64,000 nucleotides of DNA from Mimachlamys varia (taxonomy: Eukaryota > Mollusca > Bivalvia > Pectinida > Pectinidae), in contig OX392528.1 of NCBI GenBank assembly GCA_947623455.1, positions 55,880,322 to 55,944,321 on the forward strand, given 5' to 3'. Both the position numbers and the translations under genes were made by a program. Shown piece after piece: positions 26,201 to 36,513 of this stretch (positions are counted from its first letter, which is position 1; the number at the start of each line of letters is the position of its first letter). The notes under the pieces were generated by a model. The model saw only the letters and a program-made list of their open reading frames with translations, was not told the DNA's origin and made no database searches.

Positions 26201-29200
26201 AAATTTAAACTACTTTTGGACTTAAACTAGGTGTTCAGTCTAATTTTACACTTCTGGGTGGGGTTACATTTGTGTGCATTTATAGTAGGTTTCTAAAATA
26301 AAAAAAAAATATCCATCTTTCCAATGGTATCAAGCGTTTTTTCATACCTCAACTAAAGATATGATTTTTCATGAAAGAAATGTAGGAAGGGTCGCTTTTT
26401 CGACATTGAAGTCTTTCAACCCTTAGCCTTTACAACCATTTTGTTAAAAAGCTTTCTTGTTAATATTTTTAAAAAATCTTCTGAGATGCCCCCTTACAGG
26501 TTACTAAGGAATGGCTGCAGACATTTTAGTTTTTGCCTTGCTTGGAAACAATAGTCGGCTTCCTTGGGTATAAAAGGCACCCAGGCCGTCAAACTGGTTC
26601 TCATTGTTGTGATTAAACCGCACGGCGACACTTCTCTAGACCTATATAGCTAGCAATCACATAATTTCATATTATTTTTTTACGATATTTTCGATCAGTA
26701 TCATTGACATGGATATTGAAGGTGTAATTATAACAATATTATACAATATGAGCAAAATAAATAAAAAAAACCCATTAGATTACGCCAAAATTCGAGCGAA
26801 TAAAAAACAAGTACATGAATGACAACTGATATTACCTTAGTATTCAATTGGAACACCATGTCGCTAAGATTAATCAGTTCCTGTGTGATAAACATTGCTA
26901 TAACATCCATTTATTTCCATCAAAATAAGTTCCCCGCACTCGCATGTGTTCGTGCACGTGTTTTACATAATCTAGACTATGCTCGCGTGGTACACTACAT
27001 TTTCATTACAAGCGCTTTAGTGGCAAGGCGTAATATTATAGGTAGTATTAGGAGCGAGTACATATATTCTGTTCGGAATGTTTTGCTCTGCTTCCGAATG
27101 TAAAATCAACATGTCGATTATGTAAACATAGGTCAGTGTTTTTCCTGGGTATTTTGGGAAAAATTCAATTTGGCAAATTGGGAAAAAAATTAGCGTGAAC
27201 AGGTAATAAATTGGGAAAAAATTTAAACCCAACCACACCCATTAAATGTTCCATGCTAATTAATTTTACAGTGCACAGTATCATTTAACTTTATGGTATG
27301 GTAAACAATGAAAGCAAAGAACTGGGAGTTACATGGTGAGTCGAGTCTGAGTCACAGACTCACTGATATTTCTTTTAATGATTTTTTATTCATTATAACA
27401 TCAGGTGCGTGTCCTTTTTTTCTGGATTTTGAAAAGTCATAATAATTGGGAATTTTAAAGTTGATTTTGGGAAAAATAACACTAAAACGCTTTGGGAATG
27501 GGGTCGTTTGGCGTACCCAGTTATATAGGCAGGAAAAACACTGTAGGTGAAGGGACAGCTAGGGTGTTTTCAGTTTTATTTTTTTTTATTTTGCTTTGGC
27601 ACACGATTTATGATGGTGTCTGATAGAGTGACCATCTTCACATAACTTCAACTTCAAGGTAAGTGTGTGTTGGTCATTCCAGTTTTGTAACTCCAGTGTC
27701 ACCTGTTGTGTCCACAGGTGTGTTGCACTTTGCACGTCCAGTGAAAACCGGTTTGACAGGCTGGGTGCCTTTTATACCCAGGGAGGCCGACTCTCGTTTC
27801 CAAGCAAGGCAAAAACTAAAATGTCTGCCTCTCCTTAGTATCCTCCTAGGGGGCGTCTCAGAAGCTTTCTAAAATATTACTTTGCCGTATTTTTTTTTTT
27901 AATCTCAACAAAAAAGCTTTTTAACTTGCATTGTCAGCTTTAAGGTCCAAAACTGGCTGTAACAAATTCTCAGGTCCCTGTGATATGTACAGTATATTAG
28001 CCTTACTAGGCAGTTTGTATGAAAATTTTTATGATAGTACATTAAAGTGTAATCAGGTTTGGAATAGAGCGTATTCTGACACGAATCTTCATTTCAACAT
28101 CAGTTACTCATCCCTTATTTTCTATTATATTCTTCCTTTATGATAATGATATGAGGATGTAAAATTTTTCCTGTGACAAATTGAAATTAAATCTTCCCAT
28201 TGTTCCCAGTTTAAATACACAAATGAACAAACTGCATACATGTTGTTGTTATGGTCCATATATAAGAGGAACTATTTAACCCTATATAATTTAATTTTGC
28301 CTATTCCCGCAATGTTAAACTTTTTCAGGTTATATTGTATTATAACCTCAAAAATCAGACAACGCAAAAAGTAGTGACGTCATATACCGCCATGTTTGGC
28401 GCGGTATTTTGTAATCAAACCTCTTATTGGTAAGGTTGTTTTGCGGTGAAATTTATGCACATGGTTGTGTATTTTGCAAATCCATTCCATTTTTGTTATA
28501 ATTAATACGAAATCATTGTATAAGACTTGTGGAAATGAAATTATAAGGAATAACCACAATATTTTTTTAGGGTTATACGGTATATACCAAAAAAAACTGT
28601 GTGCACTTTTTTGAATAAACCGCTTCGCAGATTTATGCAAAGTGCACAGATTTTTTTCGGTATATACCGTATAACCCTAAAAAATATTGTGGTTATTCCT
28701 TAAATATTCAAACAACAGAAAAAAACAATGCATTTAATTCATTTGACCCAATATTTCGCTTCCTTTGCAAATGACCTGCATATTTTTTTGAGTTGACTGG
28801 AAATTGAATAGGCCTAACTGTTACATAATCAATTTGCGTAATTGTGGTCAAAATATTTCTAGGTCCAGCATTATTTTTAGTTTTTCTTATTGAACCAATA
28901 GCATTGAATGAGTTTGGGATGATTTTATTTTAACCATGATCACTCTACGTGATGACTTTGCATTTTTTTTTAAATGATATGTCCTTTAGGTTAGACTCTA
29001 TATAGGCCTAGTTATTTAACAAGTTGTGTCTAGCAGGCCCAATCTCTGTAATGTACATGTTGTCCCGATGCATGGATGTTAAAGATCAGCCTATAACGCA
29101 GAACGCAGACTTATAATTACCGTTCCTTTGAAGGGTCATGTGACATCAAATTCACGATAAATTTATTATAATTATAAATACACGAGTCAGAAATTTCTCA

Positions 29201-32200
29201 TAGCCCACCCTTTTACCACACATTATTATTATTGGCTTCAATACATTTATATTCTTAAAGTTGAATTTTATTGCAGATATCCATAAAAGGTTTACAAGTA
29301 TAAAATGGCGAGAGACTGTGTTTATGAATACTCCTTAACATTTTATAAATACATTTTTATTGTAACATGTCCCTGTGACTGATAAATATAAGGGGTAGTT
29401 TTAGTTGTTGGAGTCCTGGAGTTAACAAAATAAAGGGAGATAACTTATATTGTTTAAATTTCAGGTCTTATTGGTGTCAACACTGGAAAGATTGTGGACT
29501 TTGACTTGAGAACAAGAAGCTGTAGTGTGTGCCAGTATCATCTTGGAAGGTCCGAGACAGTTTCAAAACATTAGTGCAATGTTGATTAGACAGGTTTGTA
29601 GAGTTAGTCAAAATTGTATAAAGATCATTTTGCGTATCTATAAAACTGACTTGTACGAGTCCATTCACTCTTAATTTACTCTTATTACCATGAGACTGTG
29701 TGAAAAACTTTTTATTTTAATTCAACTATATACAGAAATGTACAGTTAAACCAGCTGTCTAAACCCAAAGTCACTGGGACCAAAACTATTAGTCTGTTGT
29801 TTAAACAATTGTCGGTTTGTATTAGAGGTAATATATGTATAAGTTCTTAGAACTTGGCCATATATTAAACAGGAATTCCTATTGCACAGCAGCCAGTTTA
29901 GTCAATGTCAAGTGGTAGGGTAAGGGTATTTGATAATTTTGCCTACTTTTGATCAATACCACATACAGTGTACCCTCGTTATACCGCCACCTTTCGTCCA
30001 CAGCAATTATGGCGGTATAACGAGGGTGGCGATAGTATCAAATTATGTAAATTATAACCATGAATTGAATTGCATAATAGATTGCATTTCCAACATTTTA
30101 TTAAAAACGAGCTAAGTACTATATATCGTAACATATCGTCATATAGATCTATATTGGCACAAATTTATATCTGAAACTAGTTATTGATCTGATTTTGCCG
30201 CATGCCATTCCAAATGGAACACTAAAGAGTTCCTCGATCTCCAAAAACAGAACAATATGGCATTATTGTCGAGGGAAATATATAGGGATTCGGGACGTTG
30301 TATTTTAAAGGGTGTGGCGGATGGCGGTATGTGAGGGTAGCGAACTTAACGAGGGAATTATATAGGACAGAAATCTGTTCTAGAGGTTTAGGTGGCGGTA
30401 TGCTAGGGTGGCAGTAGATTCGGGTGGCAATGGTCGAGGGTACACTGTATTTTTTCATATTTTTTTTTTGTATCAAAAAGGAGAACATGGAAATTCATAA
30501 ATTATTTCCAACTCTATATATATAACATTATGACTTTCTACAGGTTTTAAGATTTGACCAAGTCTTTGGAAACAAGAGTATCTTCTGCTGGGATGCAAAA
30601 GAATGAAGGATACAGTTGGCTGGACAAGGTAAGTGTTGGCTTCACAAATACCCTCAATTTAGTGCAATATCTCAAAAAAGTTGTCTCTGTATAATGTATA
30701 TCTAAGTTTGTTGTACGATTTGTATTTATTTTTATACTGACTGATCATGACCTGAGCCAAAATTTCATTTGTAACTTTCTGATAAAATTTGTCTTAATTT
30801 TACAAGATAAACACTTCATATTTTGTCAAGAGAAATGTCAAGGTCATTACTTCTCTTTAGGTAAGGGTCAAGATCTATATGAAGATTAAAGTTTAGTGTT
30901 CTACAAACATATCTTGGGTCAATATACATTTGCTAAGTACTTGTATAGCTGTCTATTGTCAATTTTGTATATGTATATATGTGAACATTTGGAAACTGTA
31001 TGTTGACAATATTTTTTTTCTCAGGGGAATGAAAAACCTTGCTTTCTCCTGGAAGTGTAACTAAATCACATGGGGTACACAGGGACTGGATTAGGAATAA
31101 CACCAGTGCTTTGAAGTCTACATTTTCTTAAAAACAAAAATGCATCTTAATAAAGGTAAACAATATGCAATTCAGATAAACTTGATCCAGGGATATTCTG
31201 CATGATGTCCGAAGCAAAGCAAGCTAAAAAGACTCTCATTGGACAATGTTAATGCAATGATGTCATCAATAGACCAGGAGTTATGTTAGAAGAGATTTCG
31301 CTTTCATACTCAAATGAAAAGCATTTCTGCTGTTATAGTTCATATATTGAGTTTCAGTGCAAATAGTACATAATTTTTAGTAAATGAATACACTATATAC
31401 ATTTGTAATTGCATATTATGTTTAAAAATTTTATAACGTAGGTCTGTGCCATATTTCAAGGTTAAGGTTAAACTAAAATTTATCATTTTAAATGAAAGGA
31501 CGTCTTCTTGTATTATTTGCGGATTCCGAAAAATAAATACTTTACGACTGATAATTGGATTTTTTCTTTGTGAATATTGCATTTTGTGTGAACAGGGAGA
31601 TAATTAGATTGAATTACCTCCCTTGTATACAAAGAAACGGGTCACAATATGATAATATGCTACAGAGAACACCTAAATGTATATATATGCAAAACGTTTG
31701 AAAAAAAAAACATTGATAAGAATTGTTTTGCTTGAATCACCCAGCTTCTCCTTTGAAGGGGATTTTCTTTCAAAGTTCTGCTTAAGACTCATAAATCACG
31801 ATGACATATTTCTGACAAATACAATGTTTACATGATTTTTATGCCCCTGTCATGAAATGGGAGTGGGGGGGGGCATATAGTGTATCCATGTCCGTCCTGT
31901 CCAATGGTAATGTAACCAGCTTATTTAAATAACTACTAATCCGATTGTCATCAAACTTCTTATGTGTAATAATTAAGCATTTACAACTAATTTCATATGG
32001 GGGAAGGGGGGGCATTTATGTCTCAGTCATTTCTAATTATGAGGCTTGGTTTATTTTGTCCTATTAACAGCCAGGTCATTTAAGGAGGTTTTGGAGGTGG
32101 AGGAAAGCCTGAGTACCCCAAGTAAAAACCTCTGACCTACTGTCAGTACCTGGCAACTGCCTCGCATTGGTTTTGAACTCGCAAGTTCTCAGGGTTGGAG

Positions 32201-35200
32201 GGCTAGTGGTAGAATGTCGGAACATCTTTAACCAATCAGCCACCACAAGGACTAGTTAAACCCATTGGTACAAATATATAGCACCACTGTGTCGTGATAA
32301 ACCGGAAAGAGTAATTGACATGTCAAACTAGCAAAATTATCTCGGAATGAAGTCATCTATCAATATATAAATTTCATCCTTAATGTTACTGGTTGCAGGG
32401 GGGTTGTGTAGAAATACAAGTACTTTTCCTAGCCATCTGTCTGCCCACTGAAGTTTGTCAGCACTTCTTTCTTTCTTTCATAAATTTCCATCAAACTTGA
32501 GTGTGGAATTTATATACACCCGTCAAAAATGATGGGATGTATTATGGTATGGCGTTGTCCGTCTGTTCGTCGTAAACTTTTATTGTCCGGAGATCTCCTC
32601 CTACAGTGTTCAACCGATTTCTTTAAAAGTTGCTAGGCCTGACCACCATGACATTAAGTTGTGTTTTCTTGATTTACAGTTTGATTTGACATTTTCACTA
32701 GAGTTATGGCCCTTTGGGACATAATTTCGTCCATTATGTGGAAAACGTCAGAACTTTTTGTGTTTTTTTCAGTTCCTCTAAAATTTTGTTATGGTACTTC
32801 GAAAAGCTATAACATTTACATCTATTACAGGTTTTGTTGAGTTATTTCAACTTTTTCGCGTAACATCATTTCATAGTTTAATATAGGCATTATGTAGACA
32901 ATGCATTTCTGTCGTAAGCTGTTATTTGTCTGGAGATCTTCTCCTACAGTTTCCAATTGATATCTTTCAAATTCGCAAAGCTTTATCATCATGACATGAA
33001 GTTGTGTTTCCTGAAAAACAGTTTGATTTGACAATATTTACTAGAGTTATGGCCCTTTGGAACTTGTATCTGATGCAATTTGGGGCATTATGTAGAAACT
33101 TTTTTTGTGTTTACATACCATTATACTTCCGATATGGTACGACAGGCGTATCATGCCTCTGCTCATGGTGCTCTTGTTCGCTTAGACAGCCTCCAAACTG
33201 TTAGCAGTGTGGGAATGTTTGTGCTGTCAGTCTTCTGTTTAGCAATGTGACATATACTATCCACTGTAGAAATTGAATGGTATCAAATATTTTCGCGTGT
33301 GGATACAATGTACATCTGGGAAAATTTATTGGCAGCGATATAAGCGAAAATTTCCAAACCGAAGGATTTCACTTTTACAGTACTAGCACAAAATCAAAAT
33401 ATCTTAAGGGTTGTAAGGTCAAGGTCACAGTTGCTATTTTTAGAAATTCATTGTCAGCACTCTAGTGGCTTCATATCTTCATGGATTTCATCAAACTACA
33501 CATACTAATACAAAATCAAAATATCATTGATGAGTTCGAAAATTATCAGCAGTTGAATGGTTTTTCTTTACTAATGGATTTCCATCAAACCACACAATCT
33601 TATAAATACAGAGTTAAAAATTCTTTGACAAGTTGAAAGTTTAAGTTTCAGGGTTGTCGGGTCAAGGTCACTGTTGCTTTTTTTAGACAATAATTGTCAT
33701 CACTGTAGTGGCTTTGTTTGTTCATGGATTTTCACCAACTTCACACACATGTAGAGGATTAACATGTCTTGGACAAGTTCAAGTTTCAAGGTTGTTTGGT
33801 CAAGGTAAATCAAAATCGGCATACACACATTGCATATATTGGCTTATTTTATATGCGGAATAGTTCAGAATGCAGGCAATGTGAGGAACAAAAAGAGTCC
33901 AGTGGCTCTGCGATTCTGTTGCCTCATTTTAATGCCAACTCATGAACTTGTCTTTCAAACTTATTCACCCAGATTTCTACTTATGTTACTACACACAAAC
34001 TTCGAAACTGTTTTGTGCAAGTGTATTTAAAGGCGATACTAATATAGCTGATTGAACTGAAATGAAAATTTGTAAATTCCGGAATATTCGAAAAGTGTAT
34101 GAAACATATCTAGAGGGTTAAAATTGGTAACATTCCATTAAATGTTATGTTTTCTCAACTGATGAGATAACCGGACACAAAGATAACATGCTATCCCATC
34201 ATTCCACTCCCAGTTTGAAGTAATGCCGAACAGCGTTTCTTGCATTAGTGTTTAGTTTAGCTGCCTTCAGATGATACGTTCATCATTCCAGTACACTGTA
34301 AGATTATGTTCGGTAAAGCTTGTAATAATAATAATAATAATAAATAATAATAGACTTTATTTAGAGTCGATAACACTTTGAGTCGCAAGACACTTCCTCC
34401 AAGTGGTCGACATTTAAAATGTACAATATTTACAACATGTTCAATTAATTCATCATATACAAACATTGATATCACAGTAAGCTATATTAAGATGTGTACA
34501 GATAAAAGGTTTTACAATTAGAGTTGGGCTATGATTTGAATAAAATAATGTGACATATGCATACAGTACATTTCGATATCATGCCGTATATTTAAAATAT
34601 CTATCAAAGGTAAGCATTAAGAATACATGAAATAGGATAATGGTATGGGGATATAATAATAAGATAATAAGTATGTATTGCTAAGACTTCCAGACAGTGA
34701 TAACTTCATGATATAAAATTTGACATATGCTTCTTGCATTCAAGCTTAAAATTTGGTAGGTTTTGGCAGTGTTTAACATTGTCTGGAAGCCCATTCCAAA
34801 GTGTTGGGCCATTAAATAAAAAGAATTTCTAAATTTCTGGGTCCTGTGTTTGGGAATTACATATTTCCCTCCAGTAGATGATCTGGTCTGTCTATCATGG
34901 ATATTCGAGATTAAAACATTACAGTCTAGGTAACTGGGACAAAGTTTGTTGATAATTTTGTACATTAAAACACATTCATTATACTTCACTCTCTTATTAA
35001 AAGGTAACCATTTCAGTTTTGAGACAAAGTCTTCACTTGGTACAGAATAGTCTGCATCTAGGATTATGCGTAACACTCTTTTTTGTAATCTTTCAACTTT
35101 TTTGACATAAACTAGAGGACAGTGTCCCCAAATATTGGAGCAGTAATCAAGATAAGGTGAAATAAAACAGTTGAAGTAGGTTATTCTGGATGAGATTGGT

Positions 35201-36268
35201 AAAAACTTTTTTATCCTACATAATTGATAGATTTTAAAATTGACATTTTTTATAACATCTTGGACATGTTTGGACCATGTGAGAGTATCATCTATGCATA
35301 CACCAAGTAGTTTTTCATGTCCAACATGTTCCAATTTCAGATTGTCAGAATCAATATATAATCCACGTGTAACTCTCTGTTTTTTTCTGTTTGCTTCCTA
35401 TTAACATTACTTTTGTTTTTTCTGCATTTAAAACCATTTTGTTGCTTTTACACCATTTTTCTACATTAACAAAATCAGAGTGCAAACAGGTTCGATAACA
35501 TCAATACATTTAGCGGATTTCTGCATTGTTGTGTCGTCTGCATACATGTAATTTCACACTGCTTAGAGTGGAAAGGCATGTCATTTATATAAAGTAATGT
35601 AAGACATATTATGACGTATTTGGCTTTCTGGAGTATGTAAAGTTCTATTCGTTATCAGTTCAACTTGGAAGTTTGTGAACCTGTGAGTTACTGCCGATGA
35701 TTAGTATAACGCGTGTGGACTAAGGCATCATTTTTCAATCACAACAAGAATACATACTCATGAGCATTTTCAAAATACCCATATTCATATCATGAAGGGA
35801 TAAAGAATATTTCTCAATGAGACCAAGATTGCGACCTTACATGTAAAATAGGTTAAAGTTGATTGTATATCTGACTTCAACAAAAATGTCGAAATATTAG
35901 CCACTTGTACTCACCTCGTATGTACTGATGAGTCGAAGCGGGTACAGAACGGGGACTATGGTAAAGTTTGCTATTATAAGTGACAAAACATTTGCAACGA
36001 CAACGTAAACTCCCCGAATTCCATAGACGTATACCTCTGCTGGGACGCCCATAAGGGAAATGGCAGATGAAAACGTCACAAACAGTGACATTGCTACAGG
36101 CAGAAGGAAAAGACGGCGGTTTCCAAGGAAATAATTCTCCAAAGTTGGATTTTTGCTTGTCTTGTAACCATAGTAAACTCCTATCCCCATACAGATAAAG
36201 AGGAAAATGGCGATAACGACATAATCGGCAATGTGTGGAGCAGGAACAGGGACAAACGTTAAATCCAT
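8239..36268 (-). CDS. Gene B: complete SLC5A8/12-like sodium-coupled monocarboxylate transporter, 16 coding exons, 618 aa
   Basis: Exons (minus): 36268-35915, 21249-21181, 19939-19888, 17911-17844, 17572-17492, 17225-17152, 16980-16843, 15862-15727, 15550-15462, 13130-13018, 12102-12032, 11277-11191, 10408-10173, 9628-9525, 9005-8896, 8313-8239. All have AG/GT borders and join in frame to 619 codons with stop, close to the ~610 aa of SLC5A8. Recognisable parts: FLGNRRL and GVPAEVYVYG in exon 1, IGMLQT/IAYMGVTLYAPG, SIVVMGLVGTIYTAI, GGIKSVVWTDVFQF, NQSSVQR, LMPYFTLDVMRSLPG, and SGALS-TLSSGINALSANTVED across exons 9/10. The last region corresponds to the TM8 Na+-site region of the family. Exon 13 encodes a loop with several N-x-S/T sites. 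Intron 1 is 14.7 kb and holds many transposons. Kozak context AAGATGG. Role: plasma-membrane Na+-coupled uptake of monocarboxylates, inferred from the family. No stop or frameshift seen. Confidence 0.85.
8508..8650 (-). repeat. Dispersed repeat with 'acagctgtttcatcc' core
   Basis: Related segments occur at 40475-40625 (+), 44130-44215 (-) and 57710-57870 (+), sharing gcacctgacc/tct, gatgagtcctagaa-like and acagctgtattctgcag-like blocks. Probably an old SINE or MITE. Lies just upstream (in plus coordinates) of gene B exon 16, within intron 15. Confidence 0.5.
10490..10670 (-). repeat. Dispersed 3'-region copy of the YIDD retroelement family in gene B intron 12/13 area
   Basis: Contains 'tcaagtaaatgtcacgtcat', caaagtgagaactaaggcatcat and 'attctaatgagtatattcaa', matching the minus-strand copies at 12.3 and 16.3 kb. 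Sits between exon 13 and the 22-bp minisatellite. Confidence 0.6.
10700..11200 (-). repeat. 22-bp minisatellite made of the exon 12 / 5' splice-site junction of gene B
   Basis: About 22 head-to-tail copies of a ~22-bp unit (plus-strand form 'ccatactcactatccagtta' plus gt/gc) occupy intron 12 of gene B and end exactly at the real exon 12 boundary, 11191. On the coding strand each unit reads roughly ACTGGATA followed by GTGAGTATGG, so it contains the last exon bases and the donor. Units nearest the exon are most regular. Those at 10700-10790 are degraded. A higher-order period of four units (88 bp) is visible at about 10921-11096. Gene C and P2 have a single junction. Confidence 0.92.
12165..12745. 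mobile_element. YIDD-family segments in inverted arrangement, interrupted by a small MITE
   Basis: The left part (12165-12500) is a minus-strand copy of the family 3' region. The right end (12555-12745) repeats the terminal ~100 bp in plus orientation ('ttgttcatattttgacccta', gttgacgctttggtattctc), so the block has long terminal inverted repeats. Inside the right arm sits a 99-bp insertion (12589-12687). It lies in intron 10/11 of gene B. Confidence 0.6.
12589..12687. mobile_element. 99-bp MITE with ~18-bp terminal inverted repeats
   Basis: Ends are GTAATAGAACGAGGAAAA and TTTTTCCTCGTCCTATTAC, near-perfect inverted repeats. The insertion splits the family sequence 'ccctag/ttaaatcgatttt'. An AGTT-like target duplication is possible but ambiguous. 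It is non-autonomous; superfamily not determined. Confidence 0.7.
13322..13334. repeat. Poly-G run
   Basis: Thirteen consecutive G within otherwise AT-rich intron 9 of gene B; a likely assembly-error or length-variable spot. Confidence 0.85.
14928..15462 (-). repeat. Tandem partial copies of exon 9 downstream of gene B exon 9
   Basis: Immediately after the exon 9 donor, the intron re-enters exon-9-like sequence (15461-15395) with the GGTCCCTCCCCGGTT and TCTACATCAGCTG stretches. After an inserted stretch (15141-15394) there are about three more copies at 15140-14928, each ending TTTAGTGG..TCTCAG. The copies lack the first part of the exon and contain stops, so they are not alternative exons in an obvious way. 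The same amplification is present in P2. Confidence 0.85.
15285..15335. repeat. (ACGAC)n pentanucleotide microsatellite
   Basis: About seven cgaca units grading into gcgac/gggac variants. It lies within the DNA inserted between the tandem exon 9 copies of gene B. Frames through it give spurious TTRHDTTRHD and VVSCRVVSC peptides. Confidence 0.9.
16090..16640 (-). mobile_element. YIDD-family retroelement, 3' region plus RT tail
   Basis: Minus-strand copy running from 'aatccgaactaggggcaaaa' at the plus-left end, through 'cttctgcttcatcgacgaca' and 'gagataaagatggcgactat', to RT-tail-related sequence ('gtcgacatctctcatgaaaa', 'gaaagttcacgatcggtcgg') at 16500-16640. Lies in intron 7 of gene B. Confirms that the 3' region follows the RT in the same element. 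Confidence 0.65.
18061..18128. repeat. Perfect hairpin, 30-bp arms
   Basis: Arms 18061-18090 and 18099-18128 are exact reverse complements (left begins aaattggttacatcc), separated by 8 nt. It lies in intron 3 of gene B and would form a stable hairpin in RNA. Possibly a MITE remnant. Confidence 0.92.
18797..18938. mobile_element. Perfect 66-bp palindrome (hairpin element)
   Basis: Arms 18797-18862 and 18873-18938 are exact reverse complements with a 10-nt spacer (tggtgcgcgt). The arm contains 'tcattttgactgcgtatacg'. The gactgcgtatac core also occurs at 19487-19500 and 62310-62325, and in reverse at 62550-62575, so this is a member of a transposon family. Lies in intron 3 of gene B. Confidence 0.9.
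19300..19512. repeat. Fragment of the 'actgcgtatacggta' transposon family
   Basis: The segment from 'ccatgtttcaaaatcttgtt' to 'ttcactgcgtatacggtaat' matches, in reverse complement, the element at 62305-62582 in intron 14 of gene C (gactgcgtatac, ggctcggtggattgat, cgtgaacg/cgttcacg). Confidence 0.65.
19940..21180. other. Intron 2 of gene B, no gene seen
   Basis: AT-rich intronic DNA between exons 2 and 3 of gene B. No exon-like or clear repeat structure recognised. Confidence 0.6.
24950..25165. repeat. Direct repeats 'acaggtgcgac..gccgacg' flanking a repeated block
   Basis: Near-identical 37-bp GC-rich repeats (acaggtgcgac, gccgacg.ccgaattggc) at about 24953 and 25124 flank ~135 bp. That block recurs at 35602-35705 ('cttatttggctttctggagt', 'gagttactgccgatgattag'). 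Likely an LTR-like or composite repeat; class unknown. Confidence 0.6.
26440..27939. mobile_element. Second, interrupted copy of the TTAA-flanked 1-kb element
   Basis: Reverse-oriented relative of 56006-57026. It shares the TIR regions ('tacaggttactaaggaatgg', 'ttgccttgcttggaaac', gggtataaaaggcaccca) and the middle ('ttccatcaaaataagttccc', 'ctttagtggcaaggcgtaat'). The right end cattgtcagct abuts TTAA at 27940. The left terminus is eroded. It is split by a 410-bp hAT-like insertion. Open frames in it are not conserved. Confidence 0.75.
27134..27543. mobile_element. Nested hAT-like MITE, 410 bp, with target duplication TAGGT
   Basis: Perfect 14-bp terminal inverted repeats CAGTGTTTTTCCTG / CAGGAAAAACACTG are flanked by TAGGT on both sides (27129-27133, 27544-27548). 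The CAGTG terminus and 5-bp duplication fit hAT-like elements. It is A/T-rich inside with repeated 'ttgggaaaaa'. No transposase; non-autonomous. Confidence 0.8.
28544..28702. mobile_element. 159-bp hairpin MITE
   Basis: Outer arms 'taaggaataaccacaatatt' + 'agggttatacggtatatacc' and their reverse complement at 28640-28702 form a ~65-bp imperfect inverted repeat around a short centre (aaaccgcttcgcag). Lies in gene B intron 1. Confidence 0.85.
29966..30447. mobile_element. Tigger/pogo-like non-autonomous element, 482 bp
   Basis: Terminal inverted repeats CAGTGTACCCTCG and CGAGGGTACACTG are flanked by TA on both sides (29964-29965, 30448-30449), as expected for Tc1/mariner-pogo target duplication. 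A secondary internal inverted repeat (ttataccgccacc / ggcggtataa) is near the left end. It interrupts the putative intron between exons 2 and 3 of the candidate transcription unit. Confidence 0.75.
31845..33830. repeat. Molluscan interspersed repeats, partly duplicated in tandem
   Basis: Contains 'gggggggggcatatagtgta' and 'gggatgtattatggtatggc', phrases I recognise as common in bivalve genomes. A ~345-bp unit occurs twice: 'gtccggagatctcctcctac ... gagttatggccctttgg' at 32585-32725 and again at 32930-33060. From 33280 to 33800 shorter units repeat 'aaggtcaaggtcac.gttgct' and 'catggatttcatcaaac'. No gene recognised. Confidence 0.55.
32050..32250 (-). mobile_element. Molluscan SINE, reverse orientation
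   Basis: Reads, in reverse, the tail 'cttaaatgacctggctgtta', preceded by the 'tcctccacctccaaaacc' and 'ggtactgacagtaggtcaga' blocks also present in the SINE at 47335-47560. The 5' part is tRNA-like but degraded. Confidence 0.7.
34290..35590 (-). mobile_element. LINE (non-LTR retrotransposon) 3' part with degraded RT
   Basis: A 217-aa open frame (35334-34681) shows LINE RT-thumb and downstream features: LLGVCIDDTLTWSKHV, YLDYCSNIWGHC, ERLQKRVLRIIL and LKWLPFNKRVKYNE. Upstream, the catalytic motif YADDTT lies at about 35545-35525, followed by a frame broken by several stops, so the copy is dead. The 3' end carries a (TAA)n tract at 34330-34352. CR1/jockey-like by eye; clade not proven. Confidence 0.8.
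35600..35845. repeat. Copy of the 24.95-kb repeat joined to a YIDD-family 3' fragment
   Basis: 35602-35705 repeats the block of 24998-25125. 35715-35845 matches the reverse YIDD-family 3' region (aaggcatcatttttcaatcacaac, 'atttctcaatgagaccaaga'). It ends 70 bp before gene B exon 1 donor. Confidence 0.6.
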
Positions 36269-36513
36269 CTTAACTAAACTGTGGAAGACAAATAGTCAAT
36301 GGTTAAATCCTAAAGCACTTAGACAGCATAGTCCAACTGATGAGGTTTCTGAATAAATAGTATGCATCACTGCACTGCATATACTTACCTGTTTTATATA
36401 CGTATACTTACATATATTAACATAAAAAAAATGTAATGGAATACGCTCCACCTACAGATACTTGTGCTCGTCGTTCAGTCAGTTGGTTCATGTTACAGAA
36501 ACGTTAATGTAAC

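Larger units (their letters stand above)
25697..31175 (+). other. Candidate spliced transcription unit inside gene B intron 1 with Mutator-transposase-like peptide
   Basis: A TATAAAAATAG box (25668), with CACGTG-type E-box 15 bp upstream, precedes an ATG in good context (aaacATGG, 25718) that opens a basic frame (MAARRNQSRIRLKGRL...). A strong donor T/GTGAGT ends exon 1 at 25937 (phase 1). The acceptor at 29465 continues the same frame as CLIGVNTGKIVDFDLR followed by C-S-V-C, resembling the NTGK-VD/CxxC part of Mutator-like transposase domains. The frame ends in TAG at about 29570. Further exon-like blocks have good signals: 30544-30628 (CAAG/GTAAGTG) and 31025 on, with AATAAA at 31149. This is either a small gene, a dead transposase gene or a non-coding RNA. 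The exon joins are my inference. Confidence 0.4.
21250..35914 (-). other. 14.7-kb intron 1 of gene B
   Basis: Defined by the exon 1 donor GAG/GTGAGT (35914) and the exon 2 acceptor TTGTTGCAG (21250). It holds a possible plus-strand transcription unit, a nested pair of DNA transposons, a Tigger-like element, a hairpin element, molluscan repeats, a SINE and a LINE 3' part. Between 21250 and 24900 I see only AT-rich DNA and a 55-bp YIDD-family fragment at 22860-22915. Confidence 0.75.
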
